From JBDGYW01 sp964580055 (lineage in GTDB: Bacteria > Gemmatimonadota > Gemmatimonadetes > Gemmatimonadales > GWC2-71-9), in assembly GCA_964580055.1 (NCBI GenBank), contig CAZOJI010000009.1, positions 42,074-106,073 of the forward strand: a stretch of DNA of 64,000 nucleotides, in the 5' to 3' direction. Below, piece by piece: positions 7,891 to 16,000 of the stretch. Each line of letters begins with the position of its first letter. The stretch's first letter is position 1. A program made the position numbers and the translations under genes. The notes beneath the pieces are model-generated. The model searched no databases, was not told where the DNA came from, and saw nothing but the letters and a program-made list of their open reading frames with translations.

Positions 7891-8130
7891 CTACGTCTCC
7901 ATCTTTTCGTGCAAATACTTCAGCGCGTCTCCTACTGTCCGGAGCTTCTCAGCTTCTTCATCTGGAATGTCGACATCAAACTCTTTCTCGAACGCCATTA
8001 CCAGCTCAACAGTGTCCAAACTGTCGGCGCCCAGGTCCTCCATGAAGCTCGCGTCGTCTACCACCTTCTCCCGTTCAACACCAAGTTCCTCTACGATGAT
8101 GTTGATCACCTTGTCATCGAGTTCGCTCAT
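7891..8130 (-). CDS. acpP: acyl carrier protein (79 aa)
   Basis: Small acidic four-helix carrier that holds acyl chains on a 4'-phosphopantetheine arm. The attachment site is Ser37 in LGADSLDTVELVMAFEKEF, the hallmark DSL motif. The product is very acidic and of standard length. It has one of the best Shine-Dalgarno sequences in the cluster, GAGGAAAGA just before the ATG, in keeping with the high expression expected for ACP. It lies between fabG (24-base gap) and fabF. Confidence 0.98.
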   Translation of the reverse strand: MSELDDKVINIIVEELGVEREKVVDDASFMEDLGADSLDTVELVMAFEKEFDVDIPDEEAEKLRTVGDALKYLHEKMET

Positions 8131-8154
8131 TCTTTCCTCTTCGAGTTTGTGGAA

Positions 8155-8895
8155 TCACATTACCATTCCGCCATCCACCACAAGCACATGGCCTGTAATG
8201 TAGCTGGCAAGATCCGATGCTAGAAACAACACAGCCCCTGCAACGTCTTCTGCGTCGCCCAAACGAGCTAGAGGGATCTGCTCCATGAGCGCGTTTTTCG
8301 CTTCGTCGGGTAATTGCCTCGTCATTTCGGTATCGATGAAGCCGGGTGCCACGGCATTGACGAGCACGTTTCGCGAAGCGAGTTCCTTGGCAACAGCCTT
8401 GGTGAGTCCTATGAGGCCGGCCTTGGATGACGCATAATTGGCTTGCCCGGGGTTTCCCACCATTCCTACTACGCTGGCCACGTTTATTATGCGTCCAGAT
8501 CGGCGCTTCATCATCTTCCGCGCAGCGAGTTTCGTCGCCAGGAAGGGCCCTTTCAAGTTGACGTCGAGAACCAAGTCCCAGTCTTCCTCGTTCATTCTGA
8601 TCAACAGTCCGTCTCTGGTGAGACCTGCGTTGTTAACCAGTACATCGATGGAGCCCAGCTGTTCTTCCGCGTCAGTGAGAGCGCCGGAGATTTCCTCCAG
8701 AGCAGAGACGTCAGCGCCAAACCCTAGGCAGGTGCCGGTTTTCGCCAGCTCATTTGCGGTTTCCTTTGCACCGGTTTCGTCGATGTCGATTATCGCGGTT
8801 TGGGCGCCCGCGCCGATCAGGCGCTCGGCAATAGCGCGTCCTATACCACGCGAGCCACCGGTAACGACTGCGACTCTTCCTGAAAGATCGATCAT
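8155..8895 (-). CDS. fabG: 3-oxoacyl-ACP reductase FabG (246 aa)
   Basis: Short-chain dehydrogenase that reduces beta-ketoacyl-ACP with NADPH in fatty acid elongation. The cofactor loop is TGGSRGIG (about 12-19), followed by NNAG (88-91). The catalytic residues are Ser141, Tyr154 and Lys158 in ASVVGMVGNPGQANYASSK. The C-terminus (ITGHVLVVDGGMVM) is typical of FabG. Start ATG at 8895 overlaps the fabD stop as ATGA, indicating translational coupling. Position between fabD and acpP confirms the fatty-acid role among the many SDR reductases. Confidence 0.97.
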   Translation of the reverse strand: MIDLSGRVAVVTGGSRGIGRAIAERLIGAGAQTAIIDIDETGAKETANELAKTGTCLGFGADVSALEEISGALTDAEEQLGSIDVLVNNAGLTRDGLLIRMNEEDWDLVLDVNLKGPFLATKLAARKMMKRRSGRIINVASVVGMVGNPGQANYASSKAGLIGLTKAVAKELASRNVLVNAVAPGFIDTEMTRQLPDEAKNALMEQIPLARLGDAEDVAGAVLFLASDLASYITGHVLVVDGGMVM

Positions 8896-9830
8896 TCAGC
8901 TTCCTCCAGGAATGCTCTGATCTCCCCGGCTGTCCCGAGACTGATCGTCGCTACTCCCTTCACGATTCGCTTGCCCAACCCGGACAGTACCTTGCCGGGA
9001 CCGACTTCGACGAACCTCATCTGTTCGCCGCATTCGTCGGCGGCCCGCATCATAGACTCGACCCATCGAACCGGGGAAGTGAGTTGCTCGTCCAAGCATC
9101 TCCTCGCATCCTCCGCATCTGTGACGGGCTCAGCGGTAGCATTGGCAATTACGGGAAACCCCGGGTGCGAAAACGATACAGCCTCCAACTCTGCATGCAA
9201 CCCCTCCTGCGCCGGTGCCATCAGAGGCGAGTGGAATGCTCCGCTTACTTTGAGGGGCATAACGCGTTTGGCACCTGCGCCCTTGCACAGATCACCCGCA
9301 CGCGCCACAGTCTCGGGATCCCCTGAGATTACGGTCTGATCAGGAGCGTTGATGTTAGCGGCCATGACGACGCCACCTTCTGCCGAGCACGTCGCACATA
9401 TTGATTCTACTTCAGCCGATTCCAGACCGATTACGGCGGTCATCGTGCCGGGGCGCCGTCTGCCTGCTTCCAGCATCAATTCGCCTCGGCGCCGCACCAG
9501 ACGTGCCGCATCGACCAGGTCGAGCGCGCCAGCCATAACGTAGGCGCTGTATTCGCCAAGCGAATGCCCGGCGGCAATCGACGGCGACAAAGCCTCATCC
9601 AGGATCGCAGATGCTGCGAGCGTGTGAGCGAGTATCGCGGGCTGTGCGTTGTGGGTGAGGGTCAATTCCTCTTCGGGACCTTCCCACATCAACTTTGAGA
9701 GCGAGACGCCAAGAGTTTCATCGATCTGCTCGAATACCCTTCGAGCAACCTCAGAATCTTCCGCGAGGTCTCTGCCCATACCGACGCGCTGCGCACCTTG
9801 CCCAGGACACAAAAGCACCGTCTTCACCAT
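8892..9830 (-). CDS. fabD: malonyl-CoA:ACP transacylase FabD (312 aa)
   Basis: Loads malonate from CoA onto ACP for fatty acid elongation. FCPGQG-type start (LLCPGQGAQRVGMGRDL), nucleophile Ser90 in AGHSLGEYSAYVMAGAL, and the catalytic His in SGAFHSPLMAPA. Start ATG at 9830 overlaps the last 7 bases of fabH; the in-frame extension upstream lies wholly within fabH and is not real. Length of about 310 is standard. It overlaps fabG by 4 bases. Confidence 0.96.
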   Translation of the reverse strand: MVKTVLLCPGQGAQRVGMGRDLAEDSEVARRVFEQIDETLGVSLSKLMWEGPEEELTLTHNAQPAILAHTLAASAILDEALSPSIAAGHSLGEYSAYVMAGALDLVDAARLVRRRGELMLEAGRRRPGTMTAVIGLESAEVESICATCSAEGGVVMAANINAPDQTVISGDPETVARAGDLCKGAGAKRVMPLKVSGAFHSPLMAPAQEGLHAELEAVSFSHPGFPVIANATAEPVTDAEDARRCLDEQLTSPVRWVESMMRAADECGEQMRFVEVGPGKVLSGLGKRIVKGVATISLGTAGEIRAFLEEAE

Positions 9831-10816
9831 CGGACCACCATACTTCCCCAGGTAAACCCCCCGCCGAAAGCCACGAGAAGGACCAGGCTTCCCTTCTTGA
9901 TCCTGCCGGTCCTGACGCACTCGTCCAATGCGATCGGAATCGACGCGGCAGAGGTGTTGCCGAATCGATCGATGTTCACATGGACCTTTTCGCGCGGTAT
10001 GCCCGCGTGCTTCGCCGTTCCTTCAATGATCCGTATGTTGGCCTGGTGCGGGATCAGAACGTCGACGTCGTCGCCGGTCAGTCCTGCCCGTTTGAGAGCA
10101 ACGTCGCATGCCTCAGCCATCGAGAGAACCGCCGACTTGAAGACCTCTCTGCCAGCCATCCTGATGTAATAGCTGCGGTCCCTCAACATTTGCTCATCCG
10201 GGGGGTGGATACCTCCACCGCCGGGGCGGTACAAGAGCTCGCCGAGCGTTCCGTCGGATCGGAGGTACTTCGAGAGAATGCCGCGTTTGCCCTTTTGCGC
10301 AGGGCGCACCAGCGTAGCCCCGGCACCGTCTCCGAAGAGTATGCAGGTGGTGCGGTCAGAGTAGTCAGCTATCCTGGACAGACGCTCACCACCGATCACT
10401 AAAATGTTCTCTGCTACTTGCGAGAGAACGAGTCCCTCGGCAACAGACAAGCCGTAAATGAATCCGGTGCAACCCGCTGCCACATCGAAGGCAGCTGCGT
10501 TCTTTGCCCCTAACTCGGCTTGCAGGTCGCAAGACGTCGATGGCAACAGGCGGTCGGGAGTAGCGGTGGCCATCACTATTGCGCCGACGTCGAGCACGGT
10601 GAGTCCAACAGACTCGAGTACCTGCTCGCACGCGATCTTGCTCATTCTAGCCACGGTTTCGCTGTCATCCGATATGCGGCGTTCCCGAATTCCCGTCCGC
10701 TCTTGAATCCACTGATCAGACGTATCGATCATCTGTTCGAAGTCTGCGTTGGAGAGCACCTTGCTGGGCGTGTAACGGCCGGTGCCTACGAGCTCTACTG
10801 CCGGATGCTCAGTCAT
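9824..10816 (-). CDS. fabH: beta-ketoacyl-ACP synthase III FabH (330 aa)
   Basis: Initiates fatty acid synthesis by condensing acetyl-CoA (or a branched starter) with malonyl-ACP. The catalytic set is Cys116 in DVAAGCTGFIYGL, His257 in PHQANIRII and Asn287 in RFGNTSAAS. The DTSDQWIQERTGIRERR segment near residue 31 is the family signature. Start ATG at 10816 overlaps the plsX stop by 8 bases; upstream in-frame sequence lies inside plsX. Straight-chain versus branched starter preference cannot be read from the sequence. Confidence 0.96.
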   Translation of the reverse strand: MTEHPAVELVGTGRYTPSKVLSNADFEQMIDTSDQWIQERTGIRERRISDDSETVARMSKIACEQVLESVGLTVLDVGAIVMATATPDRLLPSTSCDLQAELGAKNAAAFDVAAGCTGFIYGLSVAEGLVLSQVAENILVIGGERLSRIADYSDRTTCILFGDGAGATLVRPAQKGKRGILSKYLRSDGTLGELLYRPGGGGIHPPDEQMLRDRSYYIRMAGREVFKSAVLSMAEACDVALKRAGLTGDDVDVLIPHQANIRIIEGTAKHAGIPREKVHVNIDRFGNTSAASIPIALDECVRTGRIKKGSLVLLVAFGGGFTWGSMVVRW

Positions 10817-11801
10817 GCGTCCCCGCACAGGCCATCTCTGCAGCGACGAAGTCGCTGAGACGGCTTTCGGCTGCATCAATGGCAACCTTGATTGCATTCT
10901 TGACTGCGAATGCCGAGGAGCGTCCGTGACAGACCACAGAGACTCCTTTCACCCCCAGCAGCTGCGCTCCTCCCGTCTCCGTGTGGTCCAGCGTACCTCG
11001 GACTCCGGAGAGAACCTTCAGATCGAGCGAACCCTCCTCAGCTTCCCGTTCCAGGATGCTGAGGAACATTCTGGCAACCGATTCGGCGAACTTCAACACG
11101 ACGTTCCCAACGAAGCCGTCGCAAACTATTACGTCGCAGTCGCCATAGAGGATGTCCCCACCTTCTACGTTTCCTACAAAACGCAGACTGGGATCCTCTG
11201 CGAGCAATTCAAACGCGTCCCGAATCGCCTGACTGCCCTTCTCTTCCTCCTCACCGATATTGAGCAAACCGATTGCCGGATCTTCACGCCCCAGGACCGC
11301 CCGGGCGTACACCGCACCCAGATGCGCAAAGCCATGCAGTTCGCGCTGGCCGCAATCGATATTGGCGCCGGCATCGAGCAGAATCACCGACTTACCAGCC
11401 GTCGGAAAGACGGTGGCTATAGCCGGACGCCGTATGCCGGGCGAAAGCCCGAGAATCAGCGTGCTGGCCGCCATCGTTGCGCCAGTATTGCCAGCCGATA
11501 CAAACGCGTCTGCCGCTCCCTTCTTCTGCAGCTCGAGGCCGACTCGAATCGATGATTCGCGCTTGCCTCTCACTGCCGCCAGGGGCTTCTCGTTCATCTC
11601 GACCGTCTCGGGCGCATCAACCACCGTGAGACTCGATGGCGCCTTACCGTGCTCTTTCAACGAAGCAACAACATCTGCCTTGCGGCCTACGAGAATCACC
11701 TCAAATGAGCGAGGCAACTCGTCGAGCGCCGCCAAGGCCCCGGCGACTGGAACGCTTGGAGCCAGGTCTCCACCCATCGCATCTAGGGCGACTCTTATCA
11801 C
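10809..11801 (-). CDS. plsX: phosphate acyltransferase PlsX (330 aa)
   Basis: Makes acyl-phosphate from acyl-ACP, the substrate for PlsY in glycerophospholipid synthesis; acts at the inner face of the membrane. Characteristic stretches are ALDAMGGDLAPSVPVAGAL at the N-terminus, AFVSAGNTGATMA, RPAIATVFPT and VCDGFVGNVVLKF. The start is a GTG at 11801, two bases after the rpmF stop, and the protein then begins MIRVALDAMGGD as usual for the family. The rpmF-plsX-fabH order is widely conserved. Confidence 0.95.
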   Translation of the reverse strand: MIRVALDAMGGDLAPSVPVAGALAALDELPRSFEVILVGRKADVVASLKEHGKAPSSLTVVDAPETVEMNEKPLAAVRGKRESSIRVGLELQKKGAADAFVSAGNTGATMAASTLILGLSPGIRRPAIATVFPTAGKSVILLDAGANIDCGQRELHGFAHLGAVYARAVLGREDPAIGLLNIGEEEEKGSQAIRDAFELLAEDPSLRFVGNVEGGDILYGDCDVIVCDGFVGNVVLKFAESVARMFLSILEREAEEGSLDLKVLSGVRGTLDHTETGGAQLLGVKGVSVVCHGRSSAFAVKNAIKVAIDAAESRLSDFVAAEMACAGTHD

Positions 11802-11803
11802 TC

Positions 11804-11986
11804 TTAGGTGTCCTCGACTTCGATCCGCTTCTCGCCGCCATAGTAACCACAAGTGGGACAGACTCTATGCGGGCGCCTCGGGTCACCGCAACGCTCGCAT
11901 GGTTGCACGGCCACGGCGGGCGCATGATAGTGGGTCCGGCGCTTGCGTCTCCGGCTCTTCGAGGTTCTCCGTTTCGGTACAGCCAT
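11804..11986 (-). CDS. rpmF: 50S ribosomal protein L32 (60 aa)
   Basis: Small basic ribosomal protein: MAVPKRRTSKSRRRKRRTHY start with the typical AVPKR motif. It has a zinc-ribbon pair, CERCG and CPTCG, so it is the C+ (zinc-binding) form of L32. Zinc-free paralogs often replace this form under zinc limitation; none is visible here. It lies between yceD and plsX with gaps of 2-3 bases, the conserved arrangement coupling ribosome and lipid synthesis. Confidence 0.97.
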   Translation of the reverse strand: MAVPKRRTSKSRRRKRRTHYHAPAVAVQPCERCGDPRRPHRVCPTCGYYGGEKRIEVEDT

Positions 11987-11989
11987 CTC

Positions 11990-12508
11990 TCATTCCCTTC
12001 CTTCTCTGTCCAGGTCCGACCTCAGTGCCTCGAGGGCGGCCCAGCGTGGGTCCGGCTCCTTCTCGCATCTGCAGGATCCCGAGTTCAAATCGGTGCCGCA
12101 CGCGGCACATATTCCTCTGCAGTCGTCGCTGCATAGTACGTAGTCAGGCACGGAGAGTATGAGTTCCTCCCGCACAGCAACGCCGGGATCGATCTCCATC
12201 GCCTTTGGCGGTATGACGTAGACAGCCGGATCATCAGCGCTCTCGTCTTCCGTGAACAAAACCTCCAACGGTTGAGACACATCGACGGACACAGACGCCA
12301 AGCAGCGGCGACATGAGCAAACAACCTGTGTTTCCAACCGGCCATGCCAGAAGTACCGCCCGCCACCCGCTTCCATGAGTCGTCCACTCAGCCGTACATC
12401 CTGTGACAACTGGAATCCCAGGTCCTCGAACAACGAATCGTTCGCACTCGCCGTCTGGGCCATGTCGATGGGCCCACGGCGTAGTGCGCCTAGGTCAATC
12501 GGCAACAT
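11990..12508 (-). CDS. YceD/DUF177 family protein (172 aa)
   Basis: DUF177 proteins lie next to rpmF in most bacteria and have been linked to 23S rRNA accumulation; the molecular role is not firmly settled. The visible signature is CSCRRCLASVSVDV (about 85-98) followed by LEVLFTEDE, and a Cys-rich tail LCSDDCRGICAACGTDLNSG with six or more Cys, probably metal-binding. The ATG at 12508 is the first usual start after an in-frame stop, but the preceding codons (IQIDLSA) also look family-like, so a rare upstream start is possible. Confidence 0.85.
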   Translation of the reverse strand: MLPIDLGALRRGPIDMAQTASANDSLFEDLGFQLSQDVRLSGRLMEAGGGRYFWHGRLETQVVCSCRRCLASVSVDVSQPLEVLFTEDESADDPAVYVIPPKAMEIDPGVAVREELILSVPDYVLCSDDCRGICAACGTDLNSGSCRCEKEPDPRWAALEALRSDLDREGRE

Positions 12509-12554
12509 AGCCGATAAATCTATCTGAATCCTGGGCCGCAGGTCAACGAATCAT

Positions 12555-12977
12555 TCAGGACGATAGTCGTTTCAGTTCACCGGCAGAAAAGAAGAATGCG
12601 GTTTCTAGTGCGGCATTGGCGGTGGAGTCGGACGCATGGATAGCGTTGCGTTCCTTTGATTGGGCGTACACCTTGCGGATCGTCCCGTCGGCCGCTTCGG
12701 CCGGGTCAGTAGCCCCTACGACTTCGCGCAGATAATCCACTGCTCTTTCGTGTTCGAGAACCAGCGGCATGCACGGTCCAGAAGTCATGTACTCTACAAG
12801 GGAACCATAGAACGGACGTTCCCTGTGGACCTCATAGAAGGCTTCGGCCTCGACTCGCGTCAGCAGTGTCATGCGGGCGGCGCGGATTCTGAAACCGGCT
12901 AATTCGAGATGCGCCAGGATCTTGCCGGTCAGATTGGAACCGACCGCATCCGGTTTGATTATCGCCAGCGTCTGCAT
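12555..12977 (-). CDS. ndk: nucleoside diphosphate kinase (140 aa)
   Basis: Transfers the gamma-phosphate between nucleoside triphosphates and diphosphates through a phosphohistidine. The N-terminus TLAIIKPDAVGSNLTGKIL, the loop RPFYGSLVEYMTSGP, and the active-site His in ERNAIHASDSTANA are all present. Start ATG at 12977 has a strong Shine-Dalgarno (GGGGGAAGA). An in-frame extension upstream enters the CBS gene and is rejected. A gap of 112 bases separates it from the CBS gene upstream; I see no clear promoter there. Confidence 0.96.
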   Translation of the reverse strand: MQTLAIIKPDAVGSNLTGKILAHLELAGFRIRAARMTLLTRVEAEAFYEVHRERPFYGSLVEYMTSGPCMPLVLEHERAVDYLREVVGATDPAEAADGTIRKVYAQSKERNAIHASDSTANAALETAFFFSAGELKRLSS

Positions 12978-13089
12978 TCTTCCCCCGTTCGGCTGTGGTG
13001 TCTCATCTGCGGCTCCCGACGCTGAGGTAATAGATGCAACCAAAAACCAGCCCAGCTCTTCTTGGTTCCCCATTTGATGCCATTCCAGC

Positions 13090-13989
13090 TCAACGCCCGA
13101 AGAGACAGCGGACCATATCTCCGCGGGTGAGGAATCCGACCAGGCGACCCTCACGAACAACCGGAAAACGATCGACGTTCCTGCTCAGCATCATGGTAGC
13201 CACCTCACCGATAGTCTGATCCTCCGAGATGCAGAGCACGCTTCGATCCATGACCTTTCTCACCTCGAGTTCGTTCGGGTCCTCGTTCTCGACGGTTTTC
13301 TTGCTTTTCTCCGGTGACTCTTCTCCGGTCATGCGTTTCACGTACATTGGCAATAGATGGCGGAGTAGCTGGTGTTGACCCACCATCCCGAGCACCTCGC
13401 CCGTGTCGGAGATAACAGGAAGTGACGGAATGCTCGCAGTAGCCATGAGTCGAGCGGCTTCGCCGAGCTTGGTGTCGGGTTTGACGTACACGCGGCGATG
13501 TACCATTACGTCCCGAACAGCCAAATAATCCCGGAGCTCGATGTCAGTCAGCATGCTGATGTTGAGTACCTCTTCGGCCTTCTCCGCCGCCAACAGCTTC
13601 TCTACCACCTCTTCGCGTCCCAGAGCATGTGAGAACGCACTCACGGCTCGGAGAAAACGCGAGGTCTCCTGCGGAGGCGCCGTTACCAACAGCACGATTC
13701 GGGCTCGTTTGCTGGGATCGTGCTCACGGTGCAAAGGCTCTGGTGCCACCCCCAAAGCAACGGTGAGACTGGGTACGGCATCCGTTCTGAAGTAGAGAAC
13801 AAAAGCCTGCCGGACCGTGACCACATCGGTTGGGAGCGTATCACCTACCAGTGCATCGAAGCGCTCGGGGTCACTTACCGAACCAGCTGCTTGCATAGCC
13901 GCGACGAGCTCGGCGATTGCGTCCCTCAGCGTCTCTCCCCCGATCGGAACCAGTATCCGATCGGGAGAGAGAAGATCGAGTAGCTTCAC
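13090..13989 (-). CDS. EIIA(Fru)-like domain plus tandem CBS domain protein (299 aa)
   Basis: The N-terminal 150 residues have the fold pattern of PTS EIIA type 2 (LLSPDRILVPIGGETLRDAIAELVAAM, then RIVLLVTAPPQETSRFLRAVSAFSHALGREEVVEKLL). The phospho-acceptor His expected in a PHGR-like motif is absent: the corresponding strand reads AFVLYFRTDAVPSLTVALG. The C-terminal half holds two CBS motifs, VRDVMVHRRVYVKPDTKLGEA and VRKVMDRSVLCISEDQTIGE, which usually bind adenine nucleotides. So it is probably a non-catalytic energy or nucleotide sensor. It sits 4 bases after sucD in the same operon. No PTS genes are nearby, and its target is unknown. Confidence 0.8.
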   Translation of the reverse strand: MKLLDLLSPDRILVPIGGETLRDAIAELVAAMQAAGSVSDPERFDALVGDTLPTDVVTVRQAFVLYFRTDAVPSLTVALGVAPEPLHREHDPSKRARIVLLVTAPPQETSRFLRAVSAFSHALGREEVVEKLLAAEKAEEVLNISMLTDIELRDYLAVRDVMVHRRVYVKPDTKLGEAARLMATASIPSLPVISDTGEVLGMVGQHQLLRHLLPMYVKRMTGEESPEKSKKTVENEDPNELEVRKVMDRSVLCISEDQTIGEVATMMLSRNVDRFPVVREGRLVGFLTRGDMVRCLFGR

Positions 13990-13993
13990 GTGC

Positions 13994-14863
13994 CTAGAGT
14001 TTCTCCTCTAGCAACTGCACAACCTCGGCGGGACGTTTCATTACACCGATCCCCGCTGCTGAAAGGGCTTCCATTTTCTCTGCCGCCGTACCGGCCGATC
14101 CGGAAATGATCGCCCCGGCGTGGCCCATTCTTCGGCCCGGAGGAGCAGTCTGGCCTGCTATGAAGCTCACCACCGGTTTGGTCACGTTCTGTTTGATGAA
14201 TTCGGCAGCTTCCTGCTCTGCGGTTCCGCCGATCTCACCGATCATCACAATGGACTCGGTTTCCGGATCGGCCTGGAAAGCGCTGAGGCAGTCGATGAAG
14301 TTCGTGCCGATAATCGGGTCACCACCAATTCCCATACACGTGGATTGGCCGTGGCCGGCACGGGTCAACTGGTGGATAATCTCGTATGTCAGCGTGCCGC
14401 TACGCGATACCACACCCACACTGCCTTCTGTGCAAATCACGCCTGGCACGATGCCGACCTTCGACTTCCCCGGAGAAATTGCGCCCGGGCAGTTCGGGCC
14501 TATCAAACGTACCCCGCGATCGCGCACGAACGGTACGACACCGGTCATGTCCAGCACCGGTACTCCCTCGGTAATGCACACTATCAACGAAATGCCAGCG
14601 TCGGCCGCTTCGTATACGGCGTCAGCAGCGAACCGTGCGGGCACGAATATCACCGAGGTGTTCGCACCTGTCTCCTCGACGGCATCGGCAACGGTGTTGA
14701 AGATCGGGACCGTACCCTCGAAGGTCTGGCCGCCTTTGCCTGGCGTTACTCCGGCGACTACTCGTGTGCCGTAATCGATTGCCTGTTTGGTGTGAAAGGA
14801 ACCGTCACGTCCCGTGATCCCCTGCACCACTAACTTGGTGTTTTTATCGATGAATATGCTCAC
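13994..14863 (-). CDS. sucD: succinyl-CoA ligase alpha subunit SucD (289 aa)
   Basis: TCA cycle enzyme: succinyl-CoA plus phosphate and nucleoside diphosphate to succinate, CoA and NTP. The CoA-binding Rossmann domain starts with KNTKLVVQGITGRDGSFHTKQ; the phospho-His lies in RMGHAGAIISGSAGTAAEK. GPNCPGAISP and MIGEIGGTAEQEAAEF are also typical. It overlaps the sucC stop as ATGA. Length is normal. I considered the related FdrA acyl-CoA synthetase because a carbamate kinase is adjacent, but the canonical two-subunit layout argues for SucCD. Confidence 0.96.
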   Translation of the reverse strand: MSIFIDKNTKLVVQGITGRDGSFHTKQAIDYGTRVVAGVTPGKGGQTFEGTVPIFNTVADAVEETGANTSVIFVPARFAADAVYEAADAGISLIVCITEGVPVLDMTGVVPFVRDRGVRLIGPNCPGAISPGKSKVGIVPGVICTEGSVGVVSRSGTLTYEIIHQLTRAGHGQSTCMGIGGDPIIGTNFIDCLSAFQADPETESIVMIGEIGGTAEQEAAEFIKQNVTKPVVSFIAGQTAPPGRRMGHAGAIISGSAGTAAEKMEALSAAGIGVMKRPAEVVQLLEEKL

Positions 14864-15999
14864 GCTGCCTCCTGCGCGAGTTTGACGGCCTGCTGAACCG
14901 CCTCGTCCATGTCTGTTAGAGCTTCGAAACCGGCGCCCTTGAGAATCTCCAACGCTATCTCCTCGTTCGTACCCGTTAACCTGATCACGATCGGCAGGTC
15001 GACATCAATCTCCTTCAAAGCTGTAACAATGCCGTTTGCGACGTCGTCGCAGCGCGTGATGCCGCCGAATATGTTGAAGAGAATCGCCTTAACGTTCTTG
15101 TCACTAGTGATGATCTTCATCGCAGTGACCACCTTCTCCGGATTGGAGCTGCCCCCAATATCCAGAAAGTTTGCGGGCTCACCGCCAAAGTACTTCACCA
15201 CATCCATAGTCGCCATCGCCAAGCCGGCTCCGTTCACGCAGCAACCCACATTCCCATCGAGCTTGATGTACGACAGTCCCGCTTCGCGTGCGTCAATCTC
15301 GGACTGGACCTCGGCGGATTTATCTCTCAGCTTCTCGATCTCCGGCTTGCGCTCCAGCTCGTTGTCGTCCACAACGAGCTTGGCGTCCAACGCGACGACC
15401 TCGCCGTCGGCAGTGGTGACCAGCGGATTGATCTCGACAAGCGACGCTCCGGCATTCATGAATGCGTCGAAAAGCTGGCCCATGATAGTGGCTGCCTGGC
15501 GTACCTGTTTCACGTCGTCGTAGAGCTTAAACGCCAACCCCATGGCTTGGTGAGGAAGCAGTCCCATGTGCGGGTCGATCGATTGTCTGAAGATCTTCTC
15601 CGGTGTCTTTGCGGCGACCTCCTCAATGTCTACGCCACCGGCCGGGCTCACCATCATCACCGCTCGCTCTGACGCGCGATCCACGATTACGCCGACGTAG
15701 CTCTCGGTTGCGATGTCAACTGCCGGGACAACGAGGACCTTCTCCACCGGCAAACCCTTGATCTCCATACCGAGAATCGACTCCGCGTGCGACCGGGCCT
15801 CCGCAGGATCCTTTGCCAGCTTCACTCCGCCGGCCTTACCGCGACCGCCTGCATGGACCTGGGCCTTCACCACGGTAGCGGTGCCCAGCCGTTTTGCAAT
15901 GGCTTCGACCTCCTCAGGACTGGCCGCGACATCCCCGTCCGGCACAGGTACCCCTGCGTTCCGGAGTAGCTCGCGCGCCTGATATTCGTGCAAGTTCAC
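14860..15999 (-). CDS. sucC: succinyl-CoA ligase beta subunit SucC (379 aa)
   Basis: Nucleotide-binding (ATP-grasp) subunit of succinyl-CoA ligase. The start NLHEYQARELLRNAGVPVPDG is the family signature and fixes the GTG at 15999, preceded by AGGGAGAG; the longer in-frame reading lies inside the upstream gene. Further motifs are VKAQVHAGGRGKAGGVKLA, VEINPLV, DAKLVVDDN and FNIFGGITRCD. It pairs with sucD (4-base overlap) and starts one base after the carbamate kinase stop codon. Confidence 0.96.
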   Translation of the reverse strand: MNLHEYQARELLRNAGVPVPDGDVAASPEEVEAIAKRLGTATVVKAQVHAGGRGKAGGVKLAKDPAEARSHAESILGMEIKGLPVEKVLVVPAVDIATESYVGVIVDRASERAVMMVSPAGGVDIEEVAAKTPEKIFRQSIDPHMGLLPHQAMGLAFKLYDDVKQVRQAATIMGQLFDAFMNAGASLVEINPLVTTADGEVVALDAKLVVDDNELERKPEIEKLRDKSAEVQSEIDAREAGLSYIKLDGNVGCCVNGAGLAMATMDVVKYFGGEPANFLDIGGSSNPEKVVTAMKIITSDKNVKAILFNIFGGITRCDDVANGIVTALKEIDVDLPIVIRLTGTNEEIALEILKGAGFEALTDMDEAVQQAVKLAQEAA

Positions 16000-16000
16000 T

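Noticed and set aside
13994..14863. SucD as an FdrA-type acyl-CoA synthetase paired with carbamate kinase
   Set aside because: Normal SucD length and motifs, paired with a normal SucC; FdrA is a longer, different architecture.
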